DNA of 41,707 nt from Lineolata rhizophorae (taxonomy: Eukaryota; Ascomycota; Dothideomycetes; Lineolatales; Lineolataceae), in NCBI GenBank assembly GCA_010093515.1, contig MU001680.1:743607-785313 (forward strand), written 5' to 3'. This document shows, one piece after another, positions 20,707 through 30,904 of this stretch (the first letter of the stretch is position 1; every line of letters starts with the position of its first letter). Both the position numbers and the translations under genes were made by a program. Below the pieces are notes generated by a model. It ran no database searches, had not been told where the DNA came from, and saw only the letters and a list, made by a program, of their open reading frames with translations.

Positions 20707-23460
20707 TTAAGCACGGAGCTTCTTCACGTCAATATTGAGGAAGATGGCAAGGTCCTCATCGTCATTGAAGCCGTCGAAGTTGAAATCGTACTGCTCGAAG
20801 AAGTTGTCCTGGTCCAGGATGGCCTGGACGATGAGCAGCAGCTCGGCGTCGTCGAAGCCGAAAGAGCTGCGCTTCGTGATGTCGCTGCGCTTGACCTCGA
20901 TGTTCAAGAAGATGGCGAGATCCTCATCATCATTGAAGCCATTGCCATTGAAGTCAAAGTCGGAGAAATAGCTGTCCTCAAGCAGGATGCCCTGGAGAAG
21001 CAGGGCGAGGATGTTCTCGTCCAGGCCCAAGTTGTCGAAGGAGCCGAAGCTGCGCTTCTCAACGGACCTCTTGGCCTCAATGTTGAGGAAGATCGCGAGA
21101 TCATCATCGTTGTTGAAGCCATCAAAGTTGAAGTCGAAGTCCTCGAAGTAGTCATCCGAGACGATAGCCTGCAGGAGAAGCGCAAGCACATCCTCGTCGA
21201 CGTCACCGAAGTCAAAGCCACGGGTCTGGAGATCCCTCTTCTTAACGTCGATGTTCAAGAAGATGGCCAGATCCTCGTCGTCATTGAAGCCGTTGCCGTT
21301 GAAGTCGAAGTCAGAGAAGTAGTCATCGAAGAGGATGCCCTGGAGTAAGAGCGCAAGGACGTCCTCGTCGAAACCGCCAACGTTGCTGAAGGAGCGACGG
21401 CCGAGGTCACGCTTCTTGACGTCGATGTTCAGGAAGATAGCAAGGTCCTCATCATCATTGACGCCATCGAAGTTGAAGTCATACTGGTCGAAGAAGTCAT
21501 CACCCGAAACAGCCAAGAGGAGGGCAAGGAGCTCGTCTTCGTCAAAGCCGCCAAGGTCAATGCCACGCTTGGCGATGGAGCGCTTCTTAGCATCAATGTT
21601 GAGGAAGATCGCGAGATCCTGATCGTCATTGAAGCCATCGAAGTTGAAGTCAAAGTCCTCGAAGTAATCATCACCAGAGACAGCCAAAAGGAGAGCGAGC
21701 AGGTCGTCCTCGTCAATGCCATCAAAGCTGACGCCACGCTCAGTAAGGAACGAACGCTTAGCGAGAGACCTCTCCTTCTTGCCGATGTTGAGGAAGATCG
21801 CCAGGTCCTGGCCGTCGTTGATGCCGTCGAAATTGAAGTCGTAGTCATCAAAGAAGTCATCCTGGTCGACGATGGCCTGGAGCAGGAACAGCAGCTCATC
21901 GTCGTTGAAGCTACGCTTGACCTTCCGCTGGTTGATGGCGATGGCGAGCTGGAGGTCGGCATCATCGTTGAAGCCGTTGCCGTTGAAGTCGAGAGCACCA
22001 TCGAAGACGTCAGACAAAATCGCGGCCTGGATAGCAGCGTAGAGATCATCAGCAGCAAAGTTGTCGAATCCGTTGAAGCCATTGAATTGATTCTGGAGCA
22101 GCTGGGCCTGTAGGAAGAGCAGGACGTCGTTCGACGAGATGAGGCCGTCGAAATCATAGTCGAAGCGAGAATCGAAGAAGTTCGCGTTCTGATCCAGGGC
22201 AACGTTGATGAACAGGTTGAGGTCATCCTGGCTGCTGAAGGAGTCGCTGTTGATGTTCAGCACGATGTTGAAGTCCTGTTGGTTGTCGAACCCGTTGAAG
22301 TCAAATCCACTCTGTTGCAAGAGCTGAGCCTGGAGGAACAGAGCAATGTCGTTGGCATCAAGGAATCCATTGGAATCATAGTCAAAACGGTCCTCGACGA
22401 AGAAGTTGTTCTGGTCCTGAGCAACGTTCAAGAAGAGCTGTAGATCATCGTTGGAGTCAATGTTCTGCACGTTGAGAGCGATCTGGATGTCCCCTGATTG
22501 CCTCTTCGTCTTGAAGCCGAAGTCGTCGAAATCAAAGCCGTTGAGGAGCAGCTGAGCCTGGAGGAAGAGAAGCAGGTCGTCCTCGTCAAGGAAGCCGTCC
22601 GCGTTGTAGTCGAACTGGGAGTTGAAGATGCCAGCCAGGATCTGGGCCTGGATCAGCTGGACAAGGTCGGCGAAGTCCTGGCCGAAGATGTCAAACTGAT
22701 CGATGTTGGCGACGTCAAAGTCATCGACGAAAGAGTCGTTGCCGACACCAGTGTCGTTCACAAGCGTGCCATTGGCGACGTCCAGGACCTCAGCAGCAGC
22801 TTCGTCAATCTCCTCGGCCGACGCATCTGGGACGAGGAGATCCTCGGTGAAGATGCAGCCCTCCGCATCCTCAGGATCGTTGCAGGTGTTGCCCGCGGCG
22901 GTAGGGTCGCCAATCTCGCCGGGCTCAAAAGTGCCCGAGAGGAGGGCATCTTGCGGGTCACCGCCGACAAGGGCAATCTGCCTGGCTAGCTCAAGAACGA
23001 TCGCCTTGTTGATCTCGGCCGCGTTCTCAGAGGCCGGGTCTTGGTGCTGTTGGATGGCCGCGATCTCCGGGTTAACGGCCTCTAGAGACTCGCAGGGCAC
23101 CGAAGCTAGGCCGACCTCGCCCGTGTTGCGCTCGAGAGCGCGGAAGATGAGCGCGGCGACCATGCCGTCGACGTCGTCGCTCTCCTTGGCATTGGTGAAT
23201 GCCTGGTCAGCAGTCGCCTGCTGGAGGCAGTCCTGGTCCTCGATCAGACCGGCGCCCTCCGAGCCTGCGGCATTACCCAACAGGCCGAAGACAGCGTCGA
23301 CGATCTCATCCGGGTTGTTAAGGTTCAGGAGGTCGGTGACCTGCCGCAGGAACTTCTCGTGAGAACGCTCCTGCGGGACCTCACGCTTGACTTGTTCCAT
23401 CGGGCGGGCGGAGACCGCGCCGAGGAGGAGGGGAAGGGCGTAAAGGAGAGATTGCCTCAT
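20707..23460 (-). CDS. Secreted acidic repeat protein with Kex2-type sites and EF-hand/dockerin-like loops
   Basis: Single exon, 917 aa, ATG at 23460 (in-frame codons upstream lack an ATG). Residues 1-18 are a signal peptide (MRQSLLYALPLLLGAVSA), then a KR site at 25-26. Residues 27-225 form an N-terminal domain with the only four Cys (78, 123, 193, 202). I recall similar domains in many Pezizomycotina secreted proteins, often misnamed circumsporozoite protein. Three N-glycosylation sequons lie at 230-243. Eleven loops of pattern D-x-N/D-x-D/N-G-x5-D-L/I/V start at residues 284, 360, 434, 491, 541, 604, 661, 719, 776, 836 and 892, each between hydrophobic helical segments. From 513 to 917 all Lys/Arg lie in short linkers (for example KKRSIAKR) between modules that have no K, R or H. 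I infer Golgi cleavage by Kex2 into acidic miniproteins that bind calcium. A wall or matrix protein is the alternative. Confidence 0.85.
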   Translation of the reverse strand: MRQSLLYALPLLLGAVSARPMEQVKREVPQERSHEKFLRQVTDLLNLNNPDEIVDAVFGLLGNAAGSEGAGLIEDQDCLQQATADQAFTNAKESDDVDGMVAALIFRALERNTGEVGLASVPCESLEAVNPEIAAIQQHQDPASENAAEINKAIVLELARQIALVGGDPQDALLSGTFEPGEIGDPTAAGNTCNDPEDAEGCIFTEDLLVPDASAEEIDEAAAEVLDVANGTLVNDTGVGNDSFVDDFDVANIDQFDIFGQDFADLVQLIQAQILAGIFNSQFDYNADGFLDEDDLLLFLQAQLLLNGFDFDDFGFKTKRQSGDIQIALNVQNIDSNDDLQLFLNVAQDQNNFFVEDRFDYDSNGFLDANDIALFLQAQLLQQSGFDFNGFDNQQDFNIVLNINSDSFSSQDDLNLFINVALDQNANFFDSRFDYDFDGLISSNDVLLFLQAQLLQNQFNGFNGFDNFAADDLYAAIQAAILSDVFDGALDFNGNGFNDDADLQLAIAINQRKVKRSFNDDELLFLLQAIVDQDDFFDDYDFNFDGINDGQDLAIFLNIGKKERSLAKRSFLTERGVSFDGIDEDDLLALLLAVSGDDYFEDFDFNFDGFNDDQDLAIFLNIDAKKRSIAKRGIDLGGFDEDELLALLLAVSGDDFFDQYDFNFDGVNDDEDLAIFLNIDVKKRDLGRRSFSNVGGFDEDVLALLLQGILFDDYFSDFDFNGNGFNDDEDLAIFLNIDVKKRDLQTRGFDFGDVDEDVLALLLQAIVSDDYFEDFDFNFDGFNNDDDLAIFLNIEAKRSVEKRSFGSFDNLGLDENILALLLQGILLEDSYFSDFDFNGNGFNDDEDLAIFLNIEVKRSDITKRSSFGFDDAELLLIVQAILDQDNFFEQYDFNFDGFNDDEDLAIFLNIDVKKLRA
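20710..21924 (-). repeat. Tandem array of 7 loop modules separated by basic linkers
   Basis: This codes for residues 513-917. Modules are at residues 517-560, 576-624, 633-681, 690-739, 748-796, 804-856 and 865-912. Linkers are 561-575, 625-632, 682-689, 740-747, 797-803 and 857-864. Loops 7 to 11 alternate between NFDG and NGNG centres, and the NGNG modules share the same YFSDFDF lead-in, so the array probably grew by duplicating a two-module unit. The DNA copies are similar but not identical. Confidence 0.85.
21928..22611 (-). repeat. Longer-period loop modules in the same protein
   Basis: This codes for residues 284-511. Loops 1-3 are spaced 74-76 residues apart. Each is followed by a LFLQAQLL helix and, between loops, a block of the form IALNV...DDLQLFLNVAQDQNNFF. 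Loop 4 begins the short-period form. Only one KR site (319-320) lies in this part, so it may stay as a larger fragment. Confidence 0.7.
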
Positions 23461-25122
23461 TTTCGCGCACCCCGTCACTCAGAAATGTGGTAAAGGAGGG
23501 GATGAGAAAAAGGAATTAAGTTAAAACAGATAAAAACTAATTGCTCAAGTAGGGACCGGCCTCAATCGTTCCTGAACGATTATCGAAATGAATGATAGAA
23601 GCAAAAACGGAAAAAAGGAAGGACTGGAAAGGGAGGAGAGGGGGTATCTCCGCTTGGGTCGGCACGATGGATGAAGAGCTGGGACGAATTCTGGGGGAGG
23701 CGTTGGTTTTATACATCTTCGCGGGCGGCCGTTCAATGCGTCCAGCTCCAAGGACATTTTCGATCGGTCGGGGATCTCTTGAGACGGCGCACGGGGCGAA
23801 TGTTTGAAGGAGGCCGCATGAGGGCACTCCACGGAGGGATGGTGCTCTTGGCGGTGTGTCGAATTGTTGGAGAGCACGTTAGGATTGCGGCCATAGCAGC
23901 GGGCAGCTCGCCGCGAGCGCGCATCGCGAGGCCTCGCGCAGGGCCGGGCCAAGCGGGCAAGTGGAGCCAGGGCGGGCGGAGCGGACGCCATCCGGCCGGC
24001 CCCGACGCGCCCAACCCCAGCCCGCCAAGCCCGCTTGGACCTGCATGAACTGAGGAGCCGCGACAGAGCCGCAACGGGCATCGTGAAACCCCGCTGACGC
24101 CGGCTGCACGTCCGGACCTGCTCCCGCACGGGTAATATCGTCAAGCCTTATAGCCTTTTGGGATCCCGCGCGCCAATTGGGAGCCAGCCTGCTGCCCGCA
24201 CGTTCCCCTTCCGGTCGCATCGCGAAAATCTTGGCAGCGTCGTCTCGCCCGCCCTCAGCACCATCGCACCACGGGAGAAAGCCGTGAGCGCGGCCACCGC
24301 TAACCTGCCGCATGAGCCTCCCTGACTCGACAACGGTATGCATGGGCGCACGAGGGCATTTCCGATCCCCCGCAGGAAAGGGGTTCGGGCCTGCAGCTGT
24401 ACGGCGTACGACTGCGAATCACAAGGCGCTCACAACGCAATTGAAGGATCTCGGAGAATTTTACCTGCGGGTGGAATTATGAATGGACTATCTAGAAGAA
24501 TAGATTTGTGCTCAATTACTGTCAATCAACAAGTTATACAGGTGAGCGCTTTCAGACTCCACTCGATCGACTAGCCTAGGAGTTCGCCTCTCGTCGTCCG
24601 GTGCTAGCGGCCTATTGGCGCCTACGTAGTAATAACTATTAAGTTAAGCTTCTTTTTAGGGCGGGGCGGACGCCTGGCCTTTCACCCCGTGCGGCTCCTC
24701 GCCTCCTGTGTGCCGGAGCAAGTGCCGCAACCATCCGGCGCCACGTTCCCCAACGAGGCGGAATGCCAAGGCGCTCAAAATCGAAAGGACCTCTGGCGGA
24801 GTCTAATACGGGAATGACGTTGGCTGCCAGGGCAACTGGACGAGTCTGAAACGGACTGGAAAAAAGGATTCTAGAATCTGAGCATGGCCTTCCTCGCTCG
24901 CATTACCTCATTCATGAACTGACCATCCCCCCTTTCGAACTGGTCCGCCTCCGTGGCTGAAGGCAAACCCACACGAAACTCGTCTCACACTCCGGGGGAA
25001 AAGAAAAACACTCCCGCCAGTTTCCGGATGTTTTCCAACCGGAAAAAAAAGTCACGCTATGACCTTGTCCACTGCCGGTACGAGGGCTGGCTTCGAGGCA
25101 AGCAAATAGAGTAGTTAATTGT
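23461..25122. other. Intergenic: promoter of the repeat gene, then P450 3' flank
   Basis: No supportable gene. 23461-23800 is the promoter side of the repeat gene. 23880-24340 is GC-rich with only shadow-like frames. 24620-24660 has a TACGTAGTA word and AT-rich sequence. 24900-25122 is the 3' side of the P450 gene. Confidence 0.45.
23708..23713 (-). promoter_or_regulatory. Candidate TATA box of the secreted repeat gene
   Basis: TATAAA on the minus strand, about 250 nt upstream of the ATG at 23460, followed by a pyrimidine-rich tract (plus-strand purines at about 23600-23660) as expected near a fungal transcription start. Position is the only support. Confidence 0.3.
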
Positions 25123-27067
25123 CTACCATTGACCCTCATTATTTTTATCCTCCCAGAACGCCACCCGCACCCCCCTGGTGGGCTGCAAGACGATGTCAGT
25201 GTTCAGGCCAGGCTCCTGGCCTGGCATCCGCGACTCGACGCTTGCGAATCTCTGGAACACTCGAACCACGGTGTAGGCCATCTCCGTCAGGGCAAACTGT
25301 TGACCAATGCAGATCCGGGGACCGCCGTTGAAAGGGATGTACCTTTAATTTAGTTCCCCAGGCCGTTAGCGTTATGGACCACTGAGAAACATCTTGGCTT
25401 TTTGTTGAGGCCTCGCCCAGCTTTCCAAGTACTTACGTCCAAGTTTTTGGAGTCCAGTGATCCCAGCGCTCAGGCACAAACTTCTCCACCGGAGGAAAGC
25501 CTGAGGACTCGGGCGGGTACATGTCCGGGTGGCGCTGCATCACAAGTGGAGAGTAGCCGACTTGAGTGCCTTCGAAGACTCCGATCGGCAAATCTCCGTT
25601 GGGCCCACCTCCACGGGGAAGTGTGGTGTCTTTCAGCGAGACCCGCACATTGAAGGGAACTGCAGGGTAGAGTCGAAGCGTCTCGTTGAGTATATGCTAC
25701 AGTTGTTGACCTCGTTAGCCATCAACCCACTCCTTTCTTTACCTCTACTGATGTATCTTCGTACCTGGAGATACTTCATTTCCTTCAAGTCATCGTACGT
25801 TGGCAACTTCGTCTTCCCTACGCGTCGCAGGATCTCCTCACGCAGTTTAGACACAATGTGCGGCTGGCGGGACAACTCGTAGAACGCCCATGAAAGCGTT
25901 CCCGCCGTGGTGTCGCGGGCCGCCAAAAGCACGGCCACCAACTGGTCTCGCAGGACGGTGCGGTCGCGCGTGTACGACGCAAGAGCGTGCAGGAAAGTGT
26001 AACCTTCATCGGACTTGGTCTTCTCCTCAAGCTCCTGCGGTGAAAGGAGCAGCGCTTGCTCGATGAACGGGTGGACGAACTCGTTAATAACGCGCAGTTG
26101 CTTGTTGAACTCGCCTCGAGGAATCAGGAAGGTGAAGGGACTGTTCAACTACTCAGCGACTTTTATTATTGTTGACTTTTAGAATGGAGTCTCATACCCA
26201 GCCCTCGCGATCATGCTCTGTACATGCTGGACTACGGTGAACGCATGCGCAAACTGGGCTTGGGGGTTCATCAAACTTTCGACACTACGGCCGAATAAAA
26301 AGTCTGTTGCAGCGTCCAAGGTGTATCTATCCTGGCAATCAGTTCGTATTCGAACTCGATACAGATATTGGTGTACCTTAAGAAGAGCTCGGCAACATTA
26401 ACAGTCTGGCCGGCGCCCCCAAAAAGCTCCGTAAGGGGCGCAATATGTCTTTCAAACGTAGCCAAATCGCTAACTCTACCTTTGATGAACTGCGGTCGAA
26501 TCAGTGTCCGCGACTCGTGCCATTTTTGGCCGTCGGTTGTAAATATGCCTGAGAGAAGACGTCAGTTGTCAACGTTGCGCGCGCCCTCACACAGAACCCC
26601 GAGAAAGTCCTCGAAGCATATCGTCCACGTTGCGGGCAGAGCCGGGGGCGAAGGCACTCACTATCGCCGAGGAAGGCCTTCCACTCGCGGTTGAACTCCT
26701 CACCCTTGCCGTAGTCGGCGAACTGAGTGGCCAGAATGGCCTTGATGTTCTCCGGGTCACATGTCAGGATGGTGCGGTCGGCCAGCTCGCCGGCCTCGAC
26801 GGTGTGCGGCGCGGCCGGGTTGCCGTAGCGCCGGAACATGTCGCACCAGAACTCGTAGTTGCGGTTGTTGAGCGCGTAGTAGATGACCTCGGCGATGATG
26901 TCGATGGAGAAGGGCAGCCAGGTCCTCCGGATGGCCGCCTGGTGGCCCAGCTGCCGCACCTTGCGCGCCGTCAGGAACACGGCGACCACTTTGGATATGG
27001 CGGCCCAGGCGACGAGGAAGACCAGGACGCGGGTCAGGGTGAGGCTGCTTAGGATGCTGTCGAGCAT
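25123..27067 (-). CDS. Cytochrome P450, CYP52-like (fatty acid/alkane hydroxylase type), 6 exons
   Basis: My model is complement(join(25123..25342, 25437..25696, 25765..26140, 26198..26326, 26377..26548, 26662..27067)), 520 aa; introns of 93, 68, 57, 50 and 113 nt keep phase throughout. Seen: an N-terminal membrane anchor (about 8-32), I-helix AARDTT at 309-314, ExxR (ETLR) at 366-369, PERW at 436-439, and the heme loop [10 protein letters not shown] at 452-461 with Cys459 as heme ligand. All core residues are present, so it should be active, ER-bound and dependent on a P450 reductase. CYP52-type enzymes usually hydroxylate the terminal carbon of alkanes or fatty acids; the substrate here is inferred. 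It lies next to the secreted repeat gene on the same strand, 1.7 kb away, with no evidence of a shared pathway. Confidence 0.88.
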
Positions 27068-27113
27068 GGTGGCGGTGGAGGACGGCTGGTAAATGACGAT
27101 GGCAATTGGATGT

Positions 27114-27119
27114 TTTATA
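27114..27119 (-). promoter_or_regulatory. Candidate TATA box of the P450 gene
   Basis: TATAAA on the minus strand lies 47 nt upstream of the P450 ATG at 27067. The position implies a short 5' UTR. Confidence 0.4.
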
Positions 27120-28493
27120 CGATGAACTGCTCCGTCCTAGGCGATGTGTAGGTGGGGCGTGAAAGCAGCGAGTGATATTCCAAAATTGTTTGTGCGTATA
27201 GTAAAGTGATCACACTGTCACGACGATGACCCGTATGCACCTTAGGTGGGCAGCTACAAGAAGGAAGTAAAGTGCTCAGGCGACCAGACGCAGCCTCAAC
27301 TTTATAAAGGTAGAAGAGGATTCTGCCTATTGCGGGCAGTTCTAGGTGTTCACCTAGTAGAAGAAGCGGGACCGGTCAACCAACCTTTCAGGTTGTCACT
27401 GGGAGTGCGCCGATAGCCACGTACAAGCTGAGGAAGGTCCCAATTGGCGGTGCGCCGGTTGCTGCGCCCTCGTATGGGCGGTGGGGCCTCCTGGGCCGGG
27501 ACTGCGGGCAATGACGCGAGGTCAAGTGGACCCATACCCCGCCTCTCCCCCGTCGCGGATCCATGCATTTGCCTCTGGGAGAGGCGATGCCCGAGGTCCC
27601 GTCGACTGACATTTGCGCCGGGCAGGCTTGCAGGATGCGCTCCTTCTCGCGGGCCGGTCGGGAAACGGATGCGATTGGGTGCTGCCATTCTGGAGGGCGG
27701 AGTGACCGGGCCAATCTGACTGCCGACCGACAGGTCCGTCTACTTCAGCACCAAGGAACCGGAAAGCTCTCCTCGGAGGTTCGCCCGGGGCTCCGACATT
27801 GAGTGAATGGCTACAGTACATGCCTAGATTCGGGCCGCCCCCGTGGGACTGTTATTCTGGAAGCCGTAACCACGAGATCTGCGGAGACGTCGGACCGTTG
27901 GACGGTACCTGCAGCTGTCAGAAAGATCTAGTGCCGCCTCACTTCGAATTAGCGCCTTGGGCAAAAGGGCATGAGCCACGTGAGCACGGGACTGTAGCAT
28001 CACTCCTCTACCTTCCATTTCGTCGGACAGAATGGAAGATTCCTTTTCAAGTACTAATTGAATTCGCCTGAAAGACAAGGTAAATTATCCAACATGACTG
28101 CCGTTCCAGCCAAGAGCTGCGCGCTCGTTCGCAGTACTCCCGAAACATGCAAAGAATGCTGTTTATGCGTTCCTCCGCCTTCGCTCCTGCAAGCAAAACC
28201 AACAAGATTGCATCTTGCATCCTGCAGATCGCGGGGAGGGAGAAGAAAATGGTGAAGGAAAACAGAAAAAAAAAGAGGTATCAATGCTTCATCAATACAA
28301 GAAACCGAACAATCCGCCCAGGCGGCTATTATCCTCTGCACTCACCGTTTTCAGCTCTCTTTACATTCCCCCAGACTTTCTAGAGATCTCCTTTCCGATC
28401 CTTAATTTTCTGGAAGAAAAACGAAAGAGAGAAAAAAAAAACACCGTATGAGTTGAGAATGCCACTCCTAATATACCAACCGCCAACCCCCCT
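27120..28493. other. Intergenic: P450 promoter side and GH20 3' flank
   Basis: No supportable gene. 27440-27830 is GC-rich and the several overlapping frames there have Arg/Pro/Ser-rich composition typical of noncoding GC-rich DNA. 28230-28440 has purine runs and leads to the 3' end of the hexosaminidase gene. Confidence 0.45.
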
Positions 28494-30802
28494 TTACAGC
28501 GCGCACTGCGTCCCATTCATCGTACAAAACGGCATCTGAATCGGCTCGGCCCCGACCCCCCTCGCCACCAGCCTCTCCCTCATCTCCGACAGCCGCGGGC
28601 TCGCCTCGACCTGGCTGCGATTCTGGCCCTCTGCGTCCTTGGGCCCGCTCCACAGGACCTCCGCGGCGGCGCAGGCGCGCGGCCACACCATGGTGTCGAT
28701 GTTGACGGGATCCGTCTGCTCGGCCCAGATGTGGCACTCGCCGCCGAGGACGAGGTCGGTCGCGTTGGCGGGCACCCCGTCGAGCGGGTCCAGGCTGTAC
28801 ATGAGCCGCCAGCTCTTGCGCGGCGAGCAGTAGTCGGCGTAGGGCCAGTACTGCGCCGACGAGTCGCCCGGGTTGAAGTCGAGCCATTGGCCCTTGCCGC
28901 AGTCGAGGTACTGTTTGGGGGCACCGGAGTGGTTAGTTTGATTTCTTCTGGACTGTCCTACAGGGGTTGCGTCGTGCAAAGTTGAAAAGGGGCAAGGAAA
29001 GGAATGGAAATGGCTTAGATCGAGGCGATTTTGCTAGAAACATGACAGGTGAGGGGACACAAAGCTTGCCAACAAAATCGCTTCAGCTCGGCGAGATCGA
29101 GGCTGGCGATGAAGTTGAGGTCTTTTTGGTCGATCAATCGCACACGAAAACGCCCCCAGGTGACATTGCCTGCGCCTCCTGCAGTCCACAAGTCGCGGAA
29201 ACATGCAGCAGGCGCAGCAGCACCGTTGCCCCGCCCCGCTTGCAGGGGCTGTGCGACGTATGACAAGAAAAAGGACCGGTGGTCCGTAATAGAGGACGCA
29301 AGCACCCTAGCACGGTCGAAAAGGGCAAGAGACCCCCCAGATTGGGGTGAAGGGCTTCCTAGGGTCCTATAAACGGAGAGAAGAAAACGAATATCACTCA
29401 CCCAAAAATTGTAGTTTCCTACAAGTACCTTGTGGCCGCGTTTAACGGTATCGACGACGGCCTCGTTCGACTGCCAAGTCTGCACCACGACGTCGTCGCC
29501 CATGGTGACGTTCCAAAAGAGCAGCATCTCCTCCCAGACGACCGGGGTGAGTCCGGCGGCGCGGACGCGGGCGTGGTTGGCGTCGACGAAATCCTGGATT
29601 AGCGGCTGCAGCACGTCCGTGTCGTTGGACTGCACCGTCTCGTCGAGCAGGTACGCGTTCTGGTTGACCTCATCGCCGCCGGTGTGGAAGTAGGCCGCGT
29701 AGGGCGCTAGGCGCGGCAGCAGGTCGCCAAGCAGCGTGTCGAGGAAGTCATCGACGGCTGAGTCGTTGAGCTTGAGCGTGCCCGACGGCGGCTCCGCCGC
29801 GTACGTGTCCCAGTCGGGCTGCACGTTGAAGGCGGCCACCAGCTCCGGGTGCGAGAAGTGGATCGACGAAGTATGCCCGGGCATGTCGATCTCGAGGTAG
29901 ACCTCAATGCCCTGCAGCGCGCCGTACAGCTGGATGTCCGAGACGTCCTCTGACGTGTACACGCAGCCGGGGCAGTACTTCCCCTTGGCCGAGAGTTCGG
30001 GCAGGGCGGGAATCTCCAAGGGCCAAGACTGCGCATCCGTGATGTGCAGATGCAGGCGATTGAACTTGGTGAACGCCATCGAGTCGATCATCTTCTTAAT
30101 CTCGAACACGGGGAAGTAATTGCGCGAAACGTCCATATTCAAGCCACGGTGCGGGAACTTGGGTGAGTCGCTAATGGTCACGGGCGCCAGTGTCGTGTAC
30201 ACGCCGCCGCTTGAGTGCTGGAAGAATAGCTGGGCAAACGTCGTCATGCCGCGCACGAGACCGATGGACGTTTTTGCGGTGATCTTGGCCGTACCGGCGC
30301 TCGTGAGGCTGAGGTCGTAGGATTCGTCGACGTCGCCCGCCAAAGGCCTAAGAACATTTTCGGGGTCCACTGCCGTTTGCTCCAAAACGATGGAGCTGAT
30401 GAAGGTCTGATTTCCGGTAGGCGGCTCGAAATCCTCGTTCCGGGGGTGGAATTTCCAGGGGACGAAGTTCTGGGTGAAAAGAGTCTCATAGGTGCGATGT
30501 ATGGCTTTCTGCACAATTATCTGGGACCAGGCCGCACCGCTCGAGGAGTTGCTAGCGTAGTCTGCGCTGTGATTCTGTGAGTAATGATTAGGTTGGTTAG
30601 TAACGATGAGAAAATAAAATGGGGACACCTACAACCCCATGAAGCCTAGGAGTGGGATTGCGCCTACTGTGCTCGGTGGGTTATATGTAACGTCGACGTT
30701 AGGGCCAATCCAAAGGACGCCGTCGCCGGAGGAATAGCTGGAAGGTAGCGGCCATATCGCTGCCGCTAGCGGGGCGAACAGCAGGACACTGGAGAACTTC
30801 AT
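28494..30802 (-). CDS. GH20 beta-N-acetylhexosaminidase, secreted, 3 exons
   Basis: It removes terminal GlcNAc/GalNAc from chitin oligomers and glycans outside the cell. My model is complement(join(28494..28910, 29402..30574, 30668..30802)), 574 aa. A signal peptide lies at about 1-15 (MKFSSVLLFAPLAAA). An N-terminal GH20b-type domain is followed by the barrel with MDVSRNYFPV (192-201), HLHITDAQSWP (220-230), HTGGDEVNQ with the catalytic Asp346-Glu347 pair, VVWEEM (391-396) and NFWYLDCGKGQW across the exon 2/3 junction (434-445). The key residues are present. Intron 1 (93 nt, GTAGGC) has an alternative donor/acceptor pair (GTAGGT to a CAG 8 nt downstream) that also keeps frame and would add about 9 residues net. 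Intron 2 is 491 nt, very long here, and the frame stays open for 387 nt of it. Confidence 0.88.
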
Positions 30803-30904
30803 GATCGAAGCTATATCGAGTGTACGTGTGGGTGTGGAGGTAGAGAGATAGATAGATGGAGAGGTGTAACGAGCGAGCTGTCGAAGTCGAATGCTACCGA
30901 CTGC

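Noticed and set aside
21429-22226. 265-codon open frame on the same strand as the secreted repeat gene, other frame
   Set aside because: Ser/Thr/Arg-rich product of a shifted frame over a repetitive acidic gene; the main frame is clearly the coding one.
20710-22611. True cellulosomal dockerin
   Set aside because: Loops resemble dockerin, but there are eleven in a row with convertase sites, no paired dockerin duplication and no enzyme module.
22498-23362. Plus-strand open frames opposite the secreted repeat gene (22498-22989 and 22703-23362)
   Set aside because: Antisense shadows of biased codons; no ATG context or motif support.
26630-27052. 140-codon frame opposite P450 exon 1
   Set aside because: Antisense shadow of the P450 exon.
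20707-27067. Ustiloxin-type (dikaritin) ribosomal peptide cluster
   Set aside because: Modules are long and Cys-free, without the short Tyr-containing core peptides, and no DUF3328 or tyrosinase gene is present.
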